Assembly: GCF_910596095.1 (NCBI RefSeq)
Contig: NC_056539.1
Coordinates: forward strand, 26,372,501-26,436,500
DNA: 64,000 nt
DNA from: Thunnus maccoyii
Lineage: Eukaryota > Chordata > Actinopteri > Scombriformes > Scombridae
Direction of reading: 5' to 3'
Shown piece after piece: positions 1 through 12,000 of this stretch; position 1 is the first letter of the stretch, and every line of letters starts with the position of its first letter. Made by a program: the position numbers and the translations under genes. The notes below the pieces were generated by a model. That model was not told where the DNA came from. It searched no databases and saw only the letters and a list, made by a program, of their open reading frames with translations.

Positions 1-330
1 TCCCCTACTTCACTGTAAAGTCCATTCTCAGTGTTTGTGCACTGGAGGCTTCAAGTTTCCACATCACACTTGCATAAGTTGAACATTGAACCAAAATTGG
101 TTTCAAACTAGCTGTGATGTCACAAATCATGCTCGTAGGCCCGCCCCTTTAAATCAGGTTTTCAGTGAGCACAGAGAAACTTTCCTTTTTCAGCAGATGA
201 ATGTGAAAACAGTTTAGTGTCAAACTCTGCACAAGCATCATTCTGCACAGTGAAGCTCAAACATCCAACTGAAGTTATAAGAAGTTTTTGGGTGGAGTTG
301 GACTTTTTAAAAAAGCATTTAAAAATATTT
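1..330. repeat. Common teleost interspersed repeat (fragment)
   Basis: GTTTGTGCACTGGAGGCTTC, CTAGCTGTGATGTCACAAAT, CAGCAGATGAATGTGAAAAC and CAAACATCCAACTGAAGTTA are phrases I recognise from a very abundant fish repeat. The left end is cut by the window. The frame at 288-677 beside it has no recognisable product. Confidence 0.5.
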
Positions 331-2187
331 TTCAAAAAGGGAATTTCTTGTCAAAACTAGAATATTTGCAAATGTGTGATTGCTGCAGCAGCTTCTTCTT
401 GCCAGCCCAGCTTCTGAAAGAGTCCCAGCAAGAGGTTTCATTTTTACAAATCTTTAAAGCTCACAGCAACCCCAGCATTCAAATGCTTCCAAACCTCGCA
501 AAGTATTCCAGTATTTCAATATTTGTCACATCCACCTGCTACATGACACACATTTCCTTATTTGGACATCACTTGGGGCTGTTCCCCAGAAATAAAGCTG
601 AGCTACTGACACAAGCAAAGTGCTCCCAAGAGACTCTACATGACCTGTTGTTCCCCTTCTCCTTTCCACAAAGTTAGGTTGTAAAAAATAGGCAATAAAT
701 GAAAAGTGCAAAGCAAGAAACGCCTTTGAAGTTTTTCCCTACATGTTACACGCTATGCTGTCTCTGTGTTATGGGTGTATAAATAGGTAGAGGTCTGTCT
801 GCAATGAGGTGATGAATAAAGTTTTAGCTCAGTAGTCAGCGCAGTCATCTATGATCTGGGAGACACTTATTGTAACACTTTAATTTCTTAAAATTAAAAG
901 TGTAATAAAAATAAAAACAGGATTTTTAAGCCTCTTTCCACTTTTATTCAAATACAAATAATTTTGCTGCCTCAACAAATACAGATACAAATACAAATAC
1001 TGGGCTCTCTGCACATCCCAAGCAGGTAGCCCTGTTGTAATAAAGATGCAAATCCCTGCCGTGCTGGGCTGATGCACTGAGTCAAACCGAGTCAAGCCAA
1101 GCCAGCATGTATGGAAAAGACCTACAAGTTGGCCAGCGCCTTGCATGGCAGCTCCGTTGCATCAGTGTGCAAGTGTGCGTGTGAATGGGTGAATGAAAGA
1201 CAAAAATTGTAAAGCATTTTGTCTGTTAAGGTAGAAAAGCGCTTTATAAGTGCAATCCATTTACCATTTACTGTTTGAAAGAGCGAGGAGGCTTGAGTGA
1301 GGGTACAAGAGAGCATCCTTCCTAGAAACTGACCTACCCCTTGACTGGAAATCTGTTGTGATTGGACGCTGCAGCTAATCAGGCTGATCTGATACTACAT
1401 CACTGCAGATTTTATTTGTTTTGTGATTTCTAGTCCAGTCAAATTGCTTTTTTTGCATTCACTGAAGGTCTTTACTAGATTGTGTCCTTATGAGTGCAGT
1501 GCAAAATATTGTTTTGTGTGATTTTTGTTACTCTTGTTTTCATTTATTGTCACAAATAAATAATACTTGTGTTATTTAATTTTCAGTGTAGAGAGTGAGA
1601 GGTCTGCTAAACTGACAAGAATATCATGAAAATCCTAATTTTTTTTGGGTGTCTTACTTTCAAATGAAACCGGCAAAGTGTAACAGTGTTATTGATACAT
1701 TATAAACTCATTTATTTGCATGAAACTGTCACATACAATAAATGAGGGCTGAGTGAACATTCAGCAGAAAGACGTGCTTTCAAGTTTAGTTTTTTATTTT
1801 TATTTTTTTTTTTTTTTGCACAATTTTAAAACAAATACACAAAAATGACAAAGAACAAATAATATACAGTGCAGGGAGAGGCAGAAAACCCAGTGGGCTT
1901 ATTTGAAGCCTCCCCCCAAAAAAGTTAAAATTTCACAATGTTACAGAAAATATTATGACTACATAAAAGTGATGGCAAACTAATATACATATATATAAAT
2001 ACAATAATAAAAACAAAATAAAAATTCTGTAAAACATCACATTTTTTCTTGAAAACAGCATAACAAAGCATTAGCAAAACATTTGATTTCACTTGATAAC
2101 TTTTTCTTTTATTCAGTTTCTTTCACTCAAAAAGCAAATATTTTGAAAAGAGCAATAACACATTTCAGCTGAATAAGTAATATATAA
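331..2187. other. Gene-free stretch 3' of the receptor gene
   Basis: AT-rich sequence with the retroposon tail at 1,130-1,275, a poly-T run at 1,795-1,818 and A/T-rich strings near 1,980-2,030. No exon, RNA gene or conserved element was recognised. Confidence 0.5.
1130..1275. repeat. Fish LINE/SINE tail-like repeat
   Basis: GTGTGAATGGGTGAATGAAA followed by AAAGCGCTTTATAAGTGCAA and TCCATTTACCATTTA is the well-known 3' tail shared by many teleost retroposons. Confidence 0.6.
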
Positions 2188-2646
2188 CAGGGGTTTTCAA
2201 CTGTGGGCCTCCCCTCAGACAAAAAAAAGTGGGAAAATGGGAAAAAGGCACCCACTCAGTTTACTTGCTTAGTTTCACTCAATTCCTGGATACCTATGGG
2301 ATCATGATTATGTTATTTGATCCCATAGACACTCAACAATTGAGCCAAGATAGCCTGATATTGCTGTTTGACATACTTCAGACTATACAAAATACATAAA
2401 AATGGTCTGAAGGCATTTATTTGTTTCTGACTACAAAAGTGGGAAAGACAATAACATTCCCCAAAACTACTGTATCTCTGAACTATCTCTTTAACCAAAT
2501 CACACACATTTAGGCTATTTTATGTGATCTCCTTTTGATAACTAATGTAATAACTAGTGTAATTTTTTTTTCACTTCCATTCAGTGAGCCTCCCTTGAAA
2601 CTGGAGCCCCCCGGGGGAGGCCCACCTCCCACTTTAAACATCTCTG
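2188..2646. mobile_element. hAT-Charlie-like short element
   Basis: The left end CAGGGGTTTTCAACTGTGGG resembles the CAGNGGTTCTCAA start of hAT-Charlie elements. The right end, as complement, begins CAGAGATGTTTAAAGTGGG and both share GGGCCTCCCC further in. Flanks ATATATAA and GTATATAG match at six of eight bases, consistent with an old 8-bp duplication. No transposase frame is seen. Confidence 0.65.
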
Positions 2647-3052
2647 GTATATAGTACAGAATGTAAAAGTCAGTGCAGTGAATAAAAAAGATATAAACTC
2701 TATCAAACAACTGGGTGGATTTTTAAATGATTTCTTGACTCAACATTTATCCAGATGAGACCATAAGACTCCAAACTCCAGACTCTGGATTCACGAAAAT
2801 CTTTAGGTAAAAAAAAGTTACAGCTGTTCACCTGAGAGAGGTTAATGATGACAAAATATAACTATATACAGATAATTATGTTACAAATGGTCCAATCAGA
2901 TCTCCTCTCTGCTCTTCTTTTAGTGGTCTTAAGAAAGGTCTCACTACTTCACTATTATTTTGGCAGTGAGTGACATCATTCCTCGCCATACTGTGTCGCA
3001 AAAACCTGACTCAGACTGAGAGGAGAGATGAAACCAAAGATGATTTTCTTCA
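2647..3052 (-). other. Probable 3' UTR region of the receptor gene
   Basis: This directly follows the stop of exon 18. I found no AATAAA on the minus strand within it, so the transcript end is not placed; a candidate lies beyond, at 2,417-2,422, inside the hAT-like element. Confidence 0.3.
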
Positions 3053-3202
3053 TCAGTGGGTTTGTGTGGCCCCTTGGGGGTCCAACTCTGCTCCCTGGGC
3101 TCTTTCCTCTTCAACTGGCTCTCCTTCAGCTCTGGGAACACCAAGGTTATAAGAATCCAGTTCAATGTTCTCCTGTGGGCCCGACTTCTGCCCCCTGTTG
3201 GC
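3053..3202 (-). CDS. Receptor exon 18: cytoplasmic tail and stop
   Basis: After a TGTCTCTCCAG acceptor the phase-0 frame encodes ANRGQKSGPQENIELDSYNL and continues to QGATQTH, then TGA: 49 residues rich in Glu and Gln. SYNLGV contains a YxxL-like tyrosine motif, but it is single, so ITAM or ITIM function cannot be claimed. Another frame is open on the same strand; this one was chosen because it is the one that joins in phase. Confidence 0.7.
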   Translation of the reverse strand, partial: ANRGQKSGPQENIELDSYNLGVPRAEGEPVEEERAQGAELDPQGATQTH

Positions 3203-6200
3203 CTGGAGAGACATGACAACACAAATCGAAGTCACTGCATCATTCCTCTCTTCAGTTCAATATGAACAGGCTGAGTGCTTCATTTCAACCAGTCCTCTAT
3301 ACAACAAACATGTGCTCAGTACCTTGAAGATGAAAAAGATGGCAGTGACGACCAAAGGCAGAGTCACTAGCAGGACAACCAGTCTGATTATGTGGTCTGT
3401 TGGATCTGACGAGACACATTTAGTCATCACATTAGATCACATGACATGATGAGTACAACAGCTCCCATTAAACAGAAACTTTAGTGATGTTAAATCTCCT
3501 AAAATCACTGAAGTCTGAAGCAGCTTGTTGATTCAGCTCTTGGAGTTCATCTAATCCCCTCTGTATGCTGATGATGTTGGACAAAAGCAACTAATGTGTT
3601 TACAGCTGGTTTGAAAGAGTAAACTGAAATCTGCTGATTCTCTCCTTAAACTCCTGTCTGTTTGAAATGATTCAACTGATTGTTAACAATCAAGATCTTT
3701 ACATGCAGTTAAATCAAATGTGATCCTGGTGAAGCTCTGAGCTCTCCTGATGACATAAAGCTCTTCATGTAAAGTGCTGTTTATTATCATTATAATGGTT
3801 ATCTGGCTTCACTGACTGGTTTGCTGCCTTTTACTTTTCACCTGATGACTTTTTTTTATTATGTTTTGCAAACATGTAAAGAAAGTCAGTGTGACGTCTT
3901 AGTTCAACTGAGCTTCATACTCTGCTTCAGCTTACCTTGGACAGTGAGAAAGAGCACACGGCTCTCAGAGGAGAAGTTATGAGAAAAAACATAGATGTTA
4001 TAAACACAGCTGTAGTTTCCTTGGTGGGTGGGGTCTGCAGCAGTAAACAGGAAGTCAGCAAAGTGATTGACAGCTAGCTGGGTGTAGTTGTGTGTCGTGT
4101 CGGAGGAGGTGAAGGTGAGCTGGAAGGATCCTCCTAGGTACTGAGGTTGGATGGAGCAGCTTATGGTGAAGTTGGAACCCTGGTGCACCCAAAACCCCTG
4201 CTGCTTGGCGTCAGAGACCCCACCCATGGTAGAAGACAGAGAGATGATTGGCTGAACCAGGAGATCTGCAAACACAGAGAGATGATTGGCTGAGCCAGCA
4301 GGTATGTAAACACAGAAAGATGATGAATACTTTGTCTTCTGTGAGAAGCTGGATGTTGTTGTTTTTTTCAAATAAATGAACATTGATCACTGAGAGGTGA
4401 TCGCACAACACAGAGAACTCCTACATTCATGTGTAATACAGAGGAGTCAGAGAACAGAGGAAATAGATTAAGATCCTCAACTGCTTTCGGATCGGACAGA
4501 AAACAGCTGCATTTTTATTCATCTGAGATGATCAACATGTTAACACTGCATGCACAATAGTTTCCAACAGAAACAAATACTGAACATAACACTAACATAT
4601 CATCAGTTTTTAAGTTGACATATTGAACTTGTTAGCGAACAGTTGCTTATTTGTTTAAGCAGCAACCAACAATTATTAATTTGTAATTTGGCTGTTGCTT
4701 GTAAGGTGGATGTGACTGAGCTGGCTGAGGAGAACTGCAGAGTGTGTTAGTGAACCACAGCAGGATGCTTAAAGATGCAGATTGTCTCAGTCTGAAGCAA
4801 TGAGCCTCCGGGAACAAGCTAACCTCTCTACCCTTTAGGATGCCATCATCCTGGATAAGTTTACAGTTCAGTGCAATAGAAACCACCAACTATCACTGTG
4901 ACAGATGAAGAAAAATACAGTGGAAACCGCTTATAGTGATCACGTCAGTCCGGGTCAAATTGATCACTATGAGTGGATATTATAACTGATTTTTTTTTTT
5001 CTTAATTTCTCATGCAGATTACCATCTAATTGACATTTGTATATTTATTACATGAATATAAAGTAATGAAACCAGCAGCTTTGCTATTCATTGAATTTTA
5101 TTGACTGTTTCAAAATACAGAACAGCTGTTTCAAACACTTGTTGTTTTGCTGCTATATCTCGTTGGCTCATTTTTGGCAGTTTGTCGTAAGCTTCAAGGA
5201 GACTACGTTTTTCATTGAGAGAAAATGACTTTTCTTTTTTTTTTCCCATCACGATTTCACAGCTCCATTCTCCCAGCCCGAAGCAGACAGGTTGTGTGTT
5301 GTGCGTTTAGGCTGCGGGGGTGGGGGCCACAGGGGCAGCACAGCGAGAAAGTTGAACCAGAATCAACTTTTTGAGAAACGCCACCCGTAAGGCTGTACAA
5401 CCCTGCCATGAGGGAAGACAAAAACATTACTAGAAAGAGGGGAGGACATTTCTCTTCATTTCGCAACGTTAAAAGTATAGTTAGGCTTTGCTGTCGGCTT
5501 CCCAACTCATTTTAAAAAAGACGAGAGAGAGAGAGAGAGAAGTAGTGGTCAAACGAGCTAGAGAGTGGATGAGGAGAGCGAGCAGTGGTGGCGAGAAAGC
5601 CGGTGAATGAGAGGAAGAAAACGTTATTTTCTGATTGTTTCACAGCAGTTACAAATAAACACACACACACCCGCACCTCCGCACAAACCTGCAGAGGTGC
5701 ACCGCAACGCTTGATAATGGTGCTGCAGCCACTTAATACACATCATACTGTACTATGGGAGTATGGTAAAAAGAAAATACAAGTACCGTAGTTTCAATTT
5801 TTTTCCCCATATGTTTTCATGTATGACAAGACCCAAAATGAACACTGTAAGCGGACTACTTGATTATTATAAGCAAATTATTTAAACAGCATTTGTAAAG
5901 GAATGATTCTGTCCTGAGCTTTTTGATCCATATAAGTGGTTGACTACTTTAACTGTGATCACTTAAGCAGTTTCCACTGTATTACTGTCATAGATGATGT
6001 CACTGATGGACTTACCTGAGCAGGTGAGCTCCATGATGATGGAGGAAGCAAACTTTAATGTTGCACAGTCCCTCAGTGCAGATCCAGACTGAACACACTC
6101 AGGTTTGATCAGCCAAATATATCTGCCTGAGGTATTATTTCTACTTCCTGTTGAAACAGCAGAGCCACAGTCTAGAGCTCTACAGGCTAGAGTTGCTTCC

Positions 6201-8154
6201 TTCAGGGTCCATTGATCGCTGCTCACTGGTCTCCACACTACTTGTTTCACCTCCAGTGTACCTGCACAGCGACTGGCTCCTCCCATCAACCTGACAGGCT
6301 CTGAACAGAAACAAGAGAGTCATCAGTAAAAGAACAAAGTGAGTTTCATTAGAACAAAAATTAAATCAAAGCTACAGCTCCTCTTCTACCTGAGCAAGTG
6401 AGTCTAACAGCTTTGCTAGGTGAACAGGTCCTTCTAGCTGAGTCTGATATTCCACAGTCCAGGAGAGATGACTCATGGCCTCTACACTGGAACTCTTTGG
6501 TCCACATTGGAGCCTCCGCTTCTTCATAGAGCACCCCCTGGAGGACTGAAGGAGTCCCACAGTTGAGTTCCCGACAGACAACCTCTGCATCCCACTGGTC
6601 AAAGTCAGCTTCACACACTGAGAACCACGACTGCTCAGACTTCACCTCCAGTCTGCCTGAACACAAACTAGTCCCACTCACCAGCCTGACAGATTCTGGA
6701 GAGAGAGAGGATTTACAATTCAGTGCTGATCTTTATTTACCACCTTATATACTATAAAAAACATAATACACTTATTTGCAAACAGAAATATAACAAATCT
6801 CAGGAGGTCCCCTCCTGGAGCCCAGACGGGGAGTGTCTGGTGGCCGGCTTTGTCCCATGGAGCCTGGTAAGGCACAGACTGAAGAAGCTACATGAAGTGC
6901 ACCCCCCACCCACAGGGATGATGGAATATTATATCATGTAAAATGGTGTGCTTGAAAACAGGGTCTTGTTCCTGTAATCTTAGTTTTGTAACCTTTAAGG
7001 TTTCTTACTGCAACCTTGTTTTTTAAGTCTGAGCATCCAGTTACAAGCTTGCAAGCACACTTTCACACACTGTGAAGCAACAAAAACTCGCACACAGACG
7101 TTTGACAGGTTTACTGCATGATAATGTCGAGTAAAATGGTTTTGCACACTGAGTGGTGAATTCACAAAAGGATTGCACAGCTTTTGCAGCAGCTAAACCT
7201 GGGCAAATGAACCAAACAAAAAAAACAACAACGTGTAATTCATAAAGCACCAGCAAAGGGTGAAATGCCCTCCTGCACTCCACTGCCGAGCAAATTGCTT
7301 CTCAGTGCTACTTTGCTATTTTCATGTATTTAAATTAGGTAATATGCACACTTTTGCTGGAAAACTGGCCCCTTTCTATGCAAATGAACCTGAGTCTAAT
7401 TTACAAAGATCAGCGATAACAGCCACACGCAGTTAGAGTGAAATTATTAGCGGGGGGGGGGCTCAGTGTGTGTGTTCCTCTGCTAATTAAAGATACGCAA
7501 TTTGAGGCTTTTGTCCTCTCAGCAGTTTTCATTGTGGACCAATCTGTTGTATATGTATGTGCAATATTTGATTTCCAATCATTTTTAAATCATTGTGGTT
7601 CTGATAAACTGTTCATATTGAATAAGTATTGACTATGTATTTTTTTGAGACTGTGGAATGTGTATGATTTTTGTGTATGCATGATCTAAGGCAGTTCTAA
7701 ATTTGTTCGCAGACTAAGAACAAATTCAGGTAAGAACATATTGATGAATCCTGGATTTGTGCTTAAAACGTTTGCACGCAAGGTTTAAGCACAGATTTGT
7801 GTGTGCGCACTGTCTGTAAATGAGGCCCAATGTCTGGAGTTCATATGCAAAAATGGCTATAGATGATGTCACTGATGGACTTACCTGAGCATGTGATCTC
7901 CAAGATGGAGGACGGAAACGACGATGATGATGCACAGTCACTCAGTCCAGATGCAGACTCAACACATTCAGGTGGGATGAGCCATTTAGATATTCCTGAG
8001 GGCTCCTTTCTCTCTCCCGTTGAAACAGCAGAGCCACAATTCAGAGCTCTGCAGACTACAGCTGCTCTCTTCAGGGTCCAGAAGAACTCACTCACTGGTC
8101 TCCACTCTACTTTTTTCACTTCCAGTGTACCTGTATATAGAGGGTTTTAAGGGC

Positions 8155-8190
<36 letters not shown>

Positions 8191-8960
8191 TGTGTGTGTG
8201 TGTGTGTATATGTATATATATTTATAATGCTCAATTGTCACCATAAATAAATAAATCACAAATTAAATGAGACATTAAATACATGAATGTTAAATTTATG
8301 TATGTATTTATTTATTAATTTGTATACATATTTGTATATTTATTTATGTATTAATTTATTCACACATTTATTTATCTATTTATAATTTTATTTATTTATT
8401 TATTTATTTATTTATATACTTTCATTTATCCATAGCGTAACTTGCTGCAGCTAAATAAATAAATGTGTCAACTTCACCCATCAAAAGTCAGGGGTGGAGT
8501 CTAACCTGCCATTGGTGGTTGAACTTGAATTTACTGCTTTTGCCTAATTCAAGACTGCAGCACCCAGTACGGTTCTTAATGAAGTCTTTCATGCTACAAT
8601 GGTAGATATGTTGGCTGTAGCTAAACAGATGGAGGCAAATGCCAATTGCTATGCTTTTTTTGATCAGATTGAGGGCCTCACTGAACGAATTGGAATGATA
8701 TCGGCCCTGACTGACACAGAAAGGAATGAAGCTATATTCACAATCGCAGATTTTGCTGGGTCTGTAATACTGCTCATTCACCAATCAGAGGATTTAACCT
8801 GCCCCCTGACTTTTGATGGATGAGACAGATTTTATTATTTTACTGCAGCAAGTTACACTATGGATAAATAAAAGTATATATAAATAAATGAATAAAATTA
8901 TAAATAAATAAATAAATGTGTGAATAAATTAATAGGTAAATAAATTAAGTAATATACAAA

Positions 8961-9034
<74 letters not shown>

Positions 9035-12000
9035 GTGTAAATATATAAATAAATGAATAAATAAATACACAAATACATTTAATGTTTATATATTTAATGT
9101 CTCATTTAATTTATGATTTTTTATTTTTGGTGACAAGCATTAAATTAAATAATTATTCATTTATAAATTTGTTTCAGCATTAAATTAAATAGTTATTTAT
9201 GTATTCATTCATTTAAGCATTTCATTATATAATTTCACCCCTTAAAACTTTCCATACCTGCACAGCTACTGGCTCCTCCCACCAACCTGACAGGCTCTGA
9301 ACAGAAACAAGAGAGTCATCAGTAAAAGAATAAAGTGAGTTTCATTAGAGCAGAAATGAGGCCAGATCAAAGCTGCAGCTGCTCTTCTACCTGAGCAGGT
9401 GAGTCCAACAGCTTTGCCAGATGAGCAGGTGCTTCTAGCTGAATCTGATCTTCCACAGTTCAGGAGAGATGACTCATGGCCTCTACACTGGAACTCTTTG
9501 GTCCACATTGGAGCCTCCACCTCCTCATAGAGCACCCCCTGGAGGACTGAAGGAGTCCCACAGCCAAGCTCCCTACAGACCACCTTTGCATCCTGCTGGT
9601 CAAAGTCAGCTTCACACACTGAGAACCACGACTGCTCAGACTTCACCTCCAGTCTGCCTGAACACAGACTAGTCCCAATCACCAGCCTGACAGGGTCTGG
9701 AGAGAAAGAGGATTTACAATTCAGTACTGATCTTTATTTACCACCTTATATACTATAACAAACATAATACATTTATTTGTAAACAGAAATATAACAAATC
9801 TCAGGAGGTCCCCTCCTGGAGCCCAGATGGGGAGTCTCTGGTGGCCGGCTTTGGCCCATGGAGCCTGGTAAGGCACAGACTGAAGAAGCAACATGGAGCG
9901 GACCCGTGGACCCACAACCCACAGGGATGATGGAATATTATATGATGTAAAATGGTGTGCTTGAAAACAGGGTTTTGTACCTGTAATCTTAGTTTTGTAA
10001 CCTTTAAGGTTTCTGCCTGCCTGTTTTTTTTGAGCGTCCAGTTACAAGCTTACAAGCTCACTTTCACACACTGTGAAGCAACAAAAACTCACACAAAGAC
10101 TTTTTTTTACTGCATGATAATGTCGGGTAAAATGCTTTTTCTATAAAATAAAAATGTCCTGAAAAGCTCTGGTGGAGCACAGGATTCATCCGTATAAACC
10201 TGGAATCTGATCCAAACTGATCCGGTGTTAATGATATTTACCACTGCTGTGCCGCGTGCGTAAATGCGTTCGGCCTCTTTCTCAGTTTGGAGACACAGTT
10301 AAGCTTTCAGCTGCCGTGTGATGCTGCAGGTGTTTAATAAACTCAAAAAGAATCTGACACAGCCAGCTGTGGGCAACAAATGGAACATCAGTACTAATGT
10401 TTCTGCGAAATCCCGGAAACATTTAGTGACACCTGAACAACATTATTGTAAGAGTCAGACAATCGAACACGTTTCAGACCTGCCTGAATCACATTACTAG
10501 GTGTATTTTGATGGACATTTCAGTAGATTATGTTACAGATGTGTAATACTAGAGACGTAACAGAAGCAAAATACATGAGAGTTGGTTTGTGATTGTGGAT
10601 AGCTCTGTGTGTGCACACCTCTGTTAATTAAATACACACAATTTGAGGCTTTTTTTGCTCTTTGTATTTTTCACTGTGGACCAATCTGTGTGCTTAAATG
10701 TAGAGAAAGGCCTGAAACACTGGAAACAAGGGCAAACTGCACTCAGCTACAAAACTTTATGGGCGTTTGCACTGTCATATCATTCATCATATCAAAATAT
10801 CTTTTGTGAAGAGGACCTTGAGACGAGGCAAATAGCGGTTGCAAATGATGCGCGATGCATGGTGCTCTCAGCAATCACAATCCATTCTTTGCGAATTCAC
10901 CCCTGAGGTTTCTTAAACAGAAAGAACAGGAAAAAATATAACATATTGACCGCTATAAAGCTGCTAGCTACGAGATCTAGACTGACTACAGACTTCACAC
11001 TGATGGCTTCACAGAACCAGCTCTGAAGGTAGCGCTAATGGGAAAGAGGACTTCCTGTAATTTTTCATAAAATAAAAGCAGTTTTATTTCTGGTGAAGAT
11101 CTGAAAAATACTGAATTACAACCACAGCGTACTTTTTGCATAATGTCCTGCCTCCTGCACCCTTCACCTAAACCAAACAGAATATTTCCAGTAGGTGACA
11201 ACGCATCAGTTGTGCGGAAGGACAACTCCAGAAGACCTAATTCTCCTGAAAATGGGGCTCATTCAGTAATATGTGCGTAGAAATGTTCTTACTTTGTGCA
11301 CACAATAAGTGTCCATGCAAAATTACTGCTGGATTCATGACACAGGCCAATTTTGTTCTCACCACCATGTGTATGTTAGTGAATCAGAATCATTCTAAAT
11401 TGACAGGCGCATGCCTGTTATCAGTAATTGGCGTACTACCACGCCCCCATTTTTCTGTATAAGGAAAGCTCTGTTGGAGTGGTGCAGCAGTGGAGAGAGC
11501 TGTCACTCATTGCAAAGACAGCTATGATGGTAAAATTGTGGAAAACTTCACTGCTAGTGAAATGCAAACAATAGATTGCTAGCAAATTTGGCTGGTAAAC
11601 ATGTCATTGGCACAATCGTTTGGAGCCTTATTGTGTTATGAGAAACAGCTGGTTCCACAGAACATAATCAGAGAGTCAGGAGGATTCAAAATAATCAAAC
11701 CAATTTATTAACAAAATCAACTACTACTAACAAAGGCAAAAGCTAAAGCATAGCAAAACAAACACATGAACAAACAGCTGCTGCCAAGGCTGGGAAGTGG
11801 AGAGTGTGAGCAACATTCCTGCCCCTGTAATACGTCCTCTCTCAATCACAGCAGATCAGGGCCACCTGGGAGAGAGGACAATACATGATAAGTGTAATGT
11901 CACATTATAAATATCCTAACCAGCAGGGGGGGGATTCCTGCAACAAGCACAAAGCCAACAAAACTGTGATCACCACACAGTACACCTGGCTCCAGGAACA

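Noticed and set aside
4647..4889. Minus-strand frame repeated at 16,443-16,841, considered as an additional receptor exon
   Set aside because: Paralogous intron sequence; it has no cysteine pattern and no phase-1 acceptor and donor pair, and a stop interrupts the required frame.
8158..8222. (TA)n/(TG)n stretch considered as a CRISPR-like or regulatory array
   Set aside because: Simple dinucleotide repeat within a transposon arm; there are no spacers.
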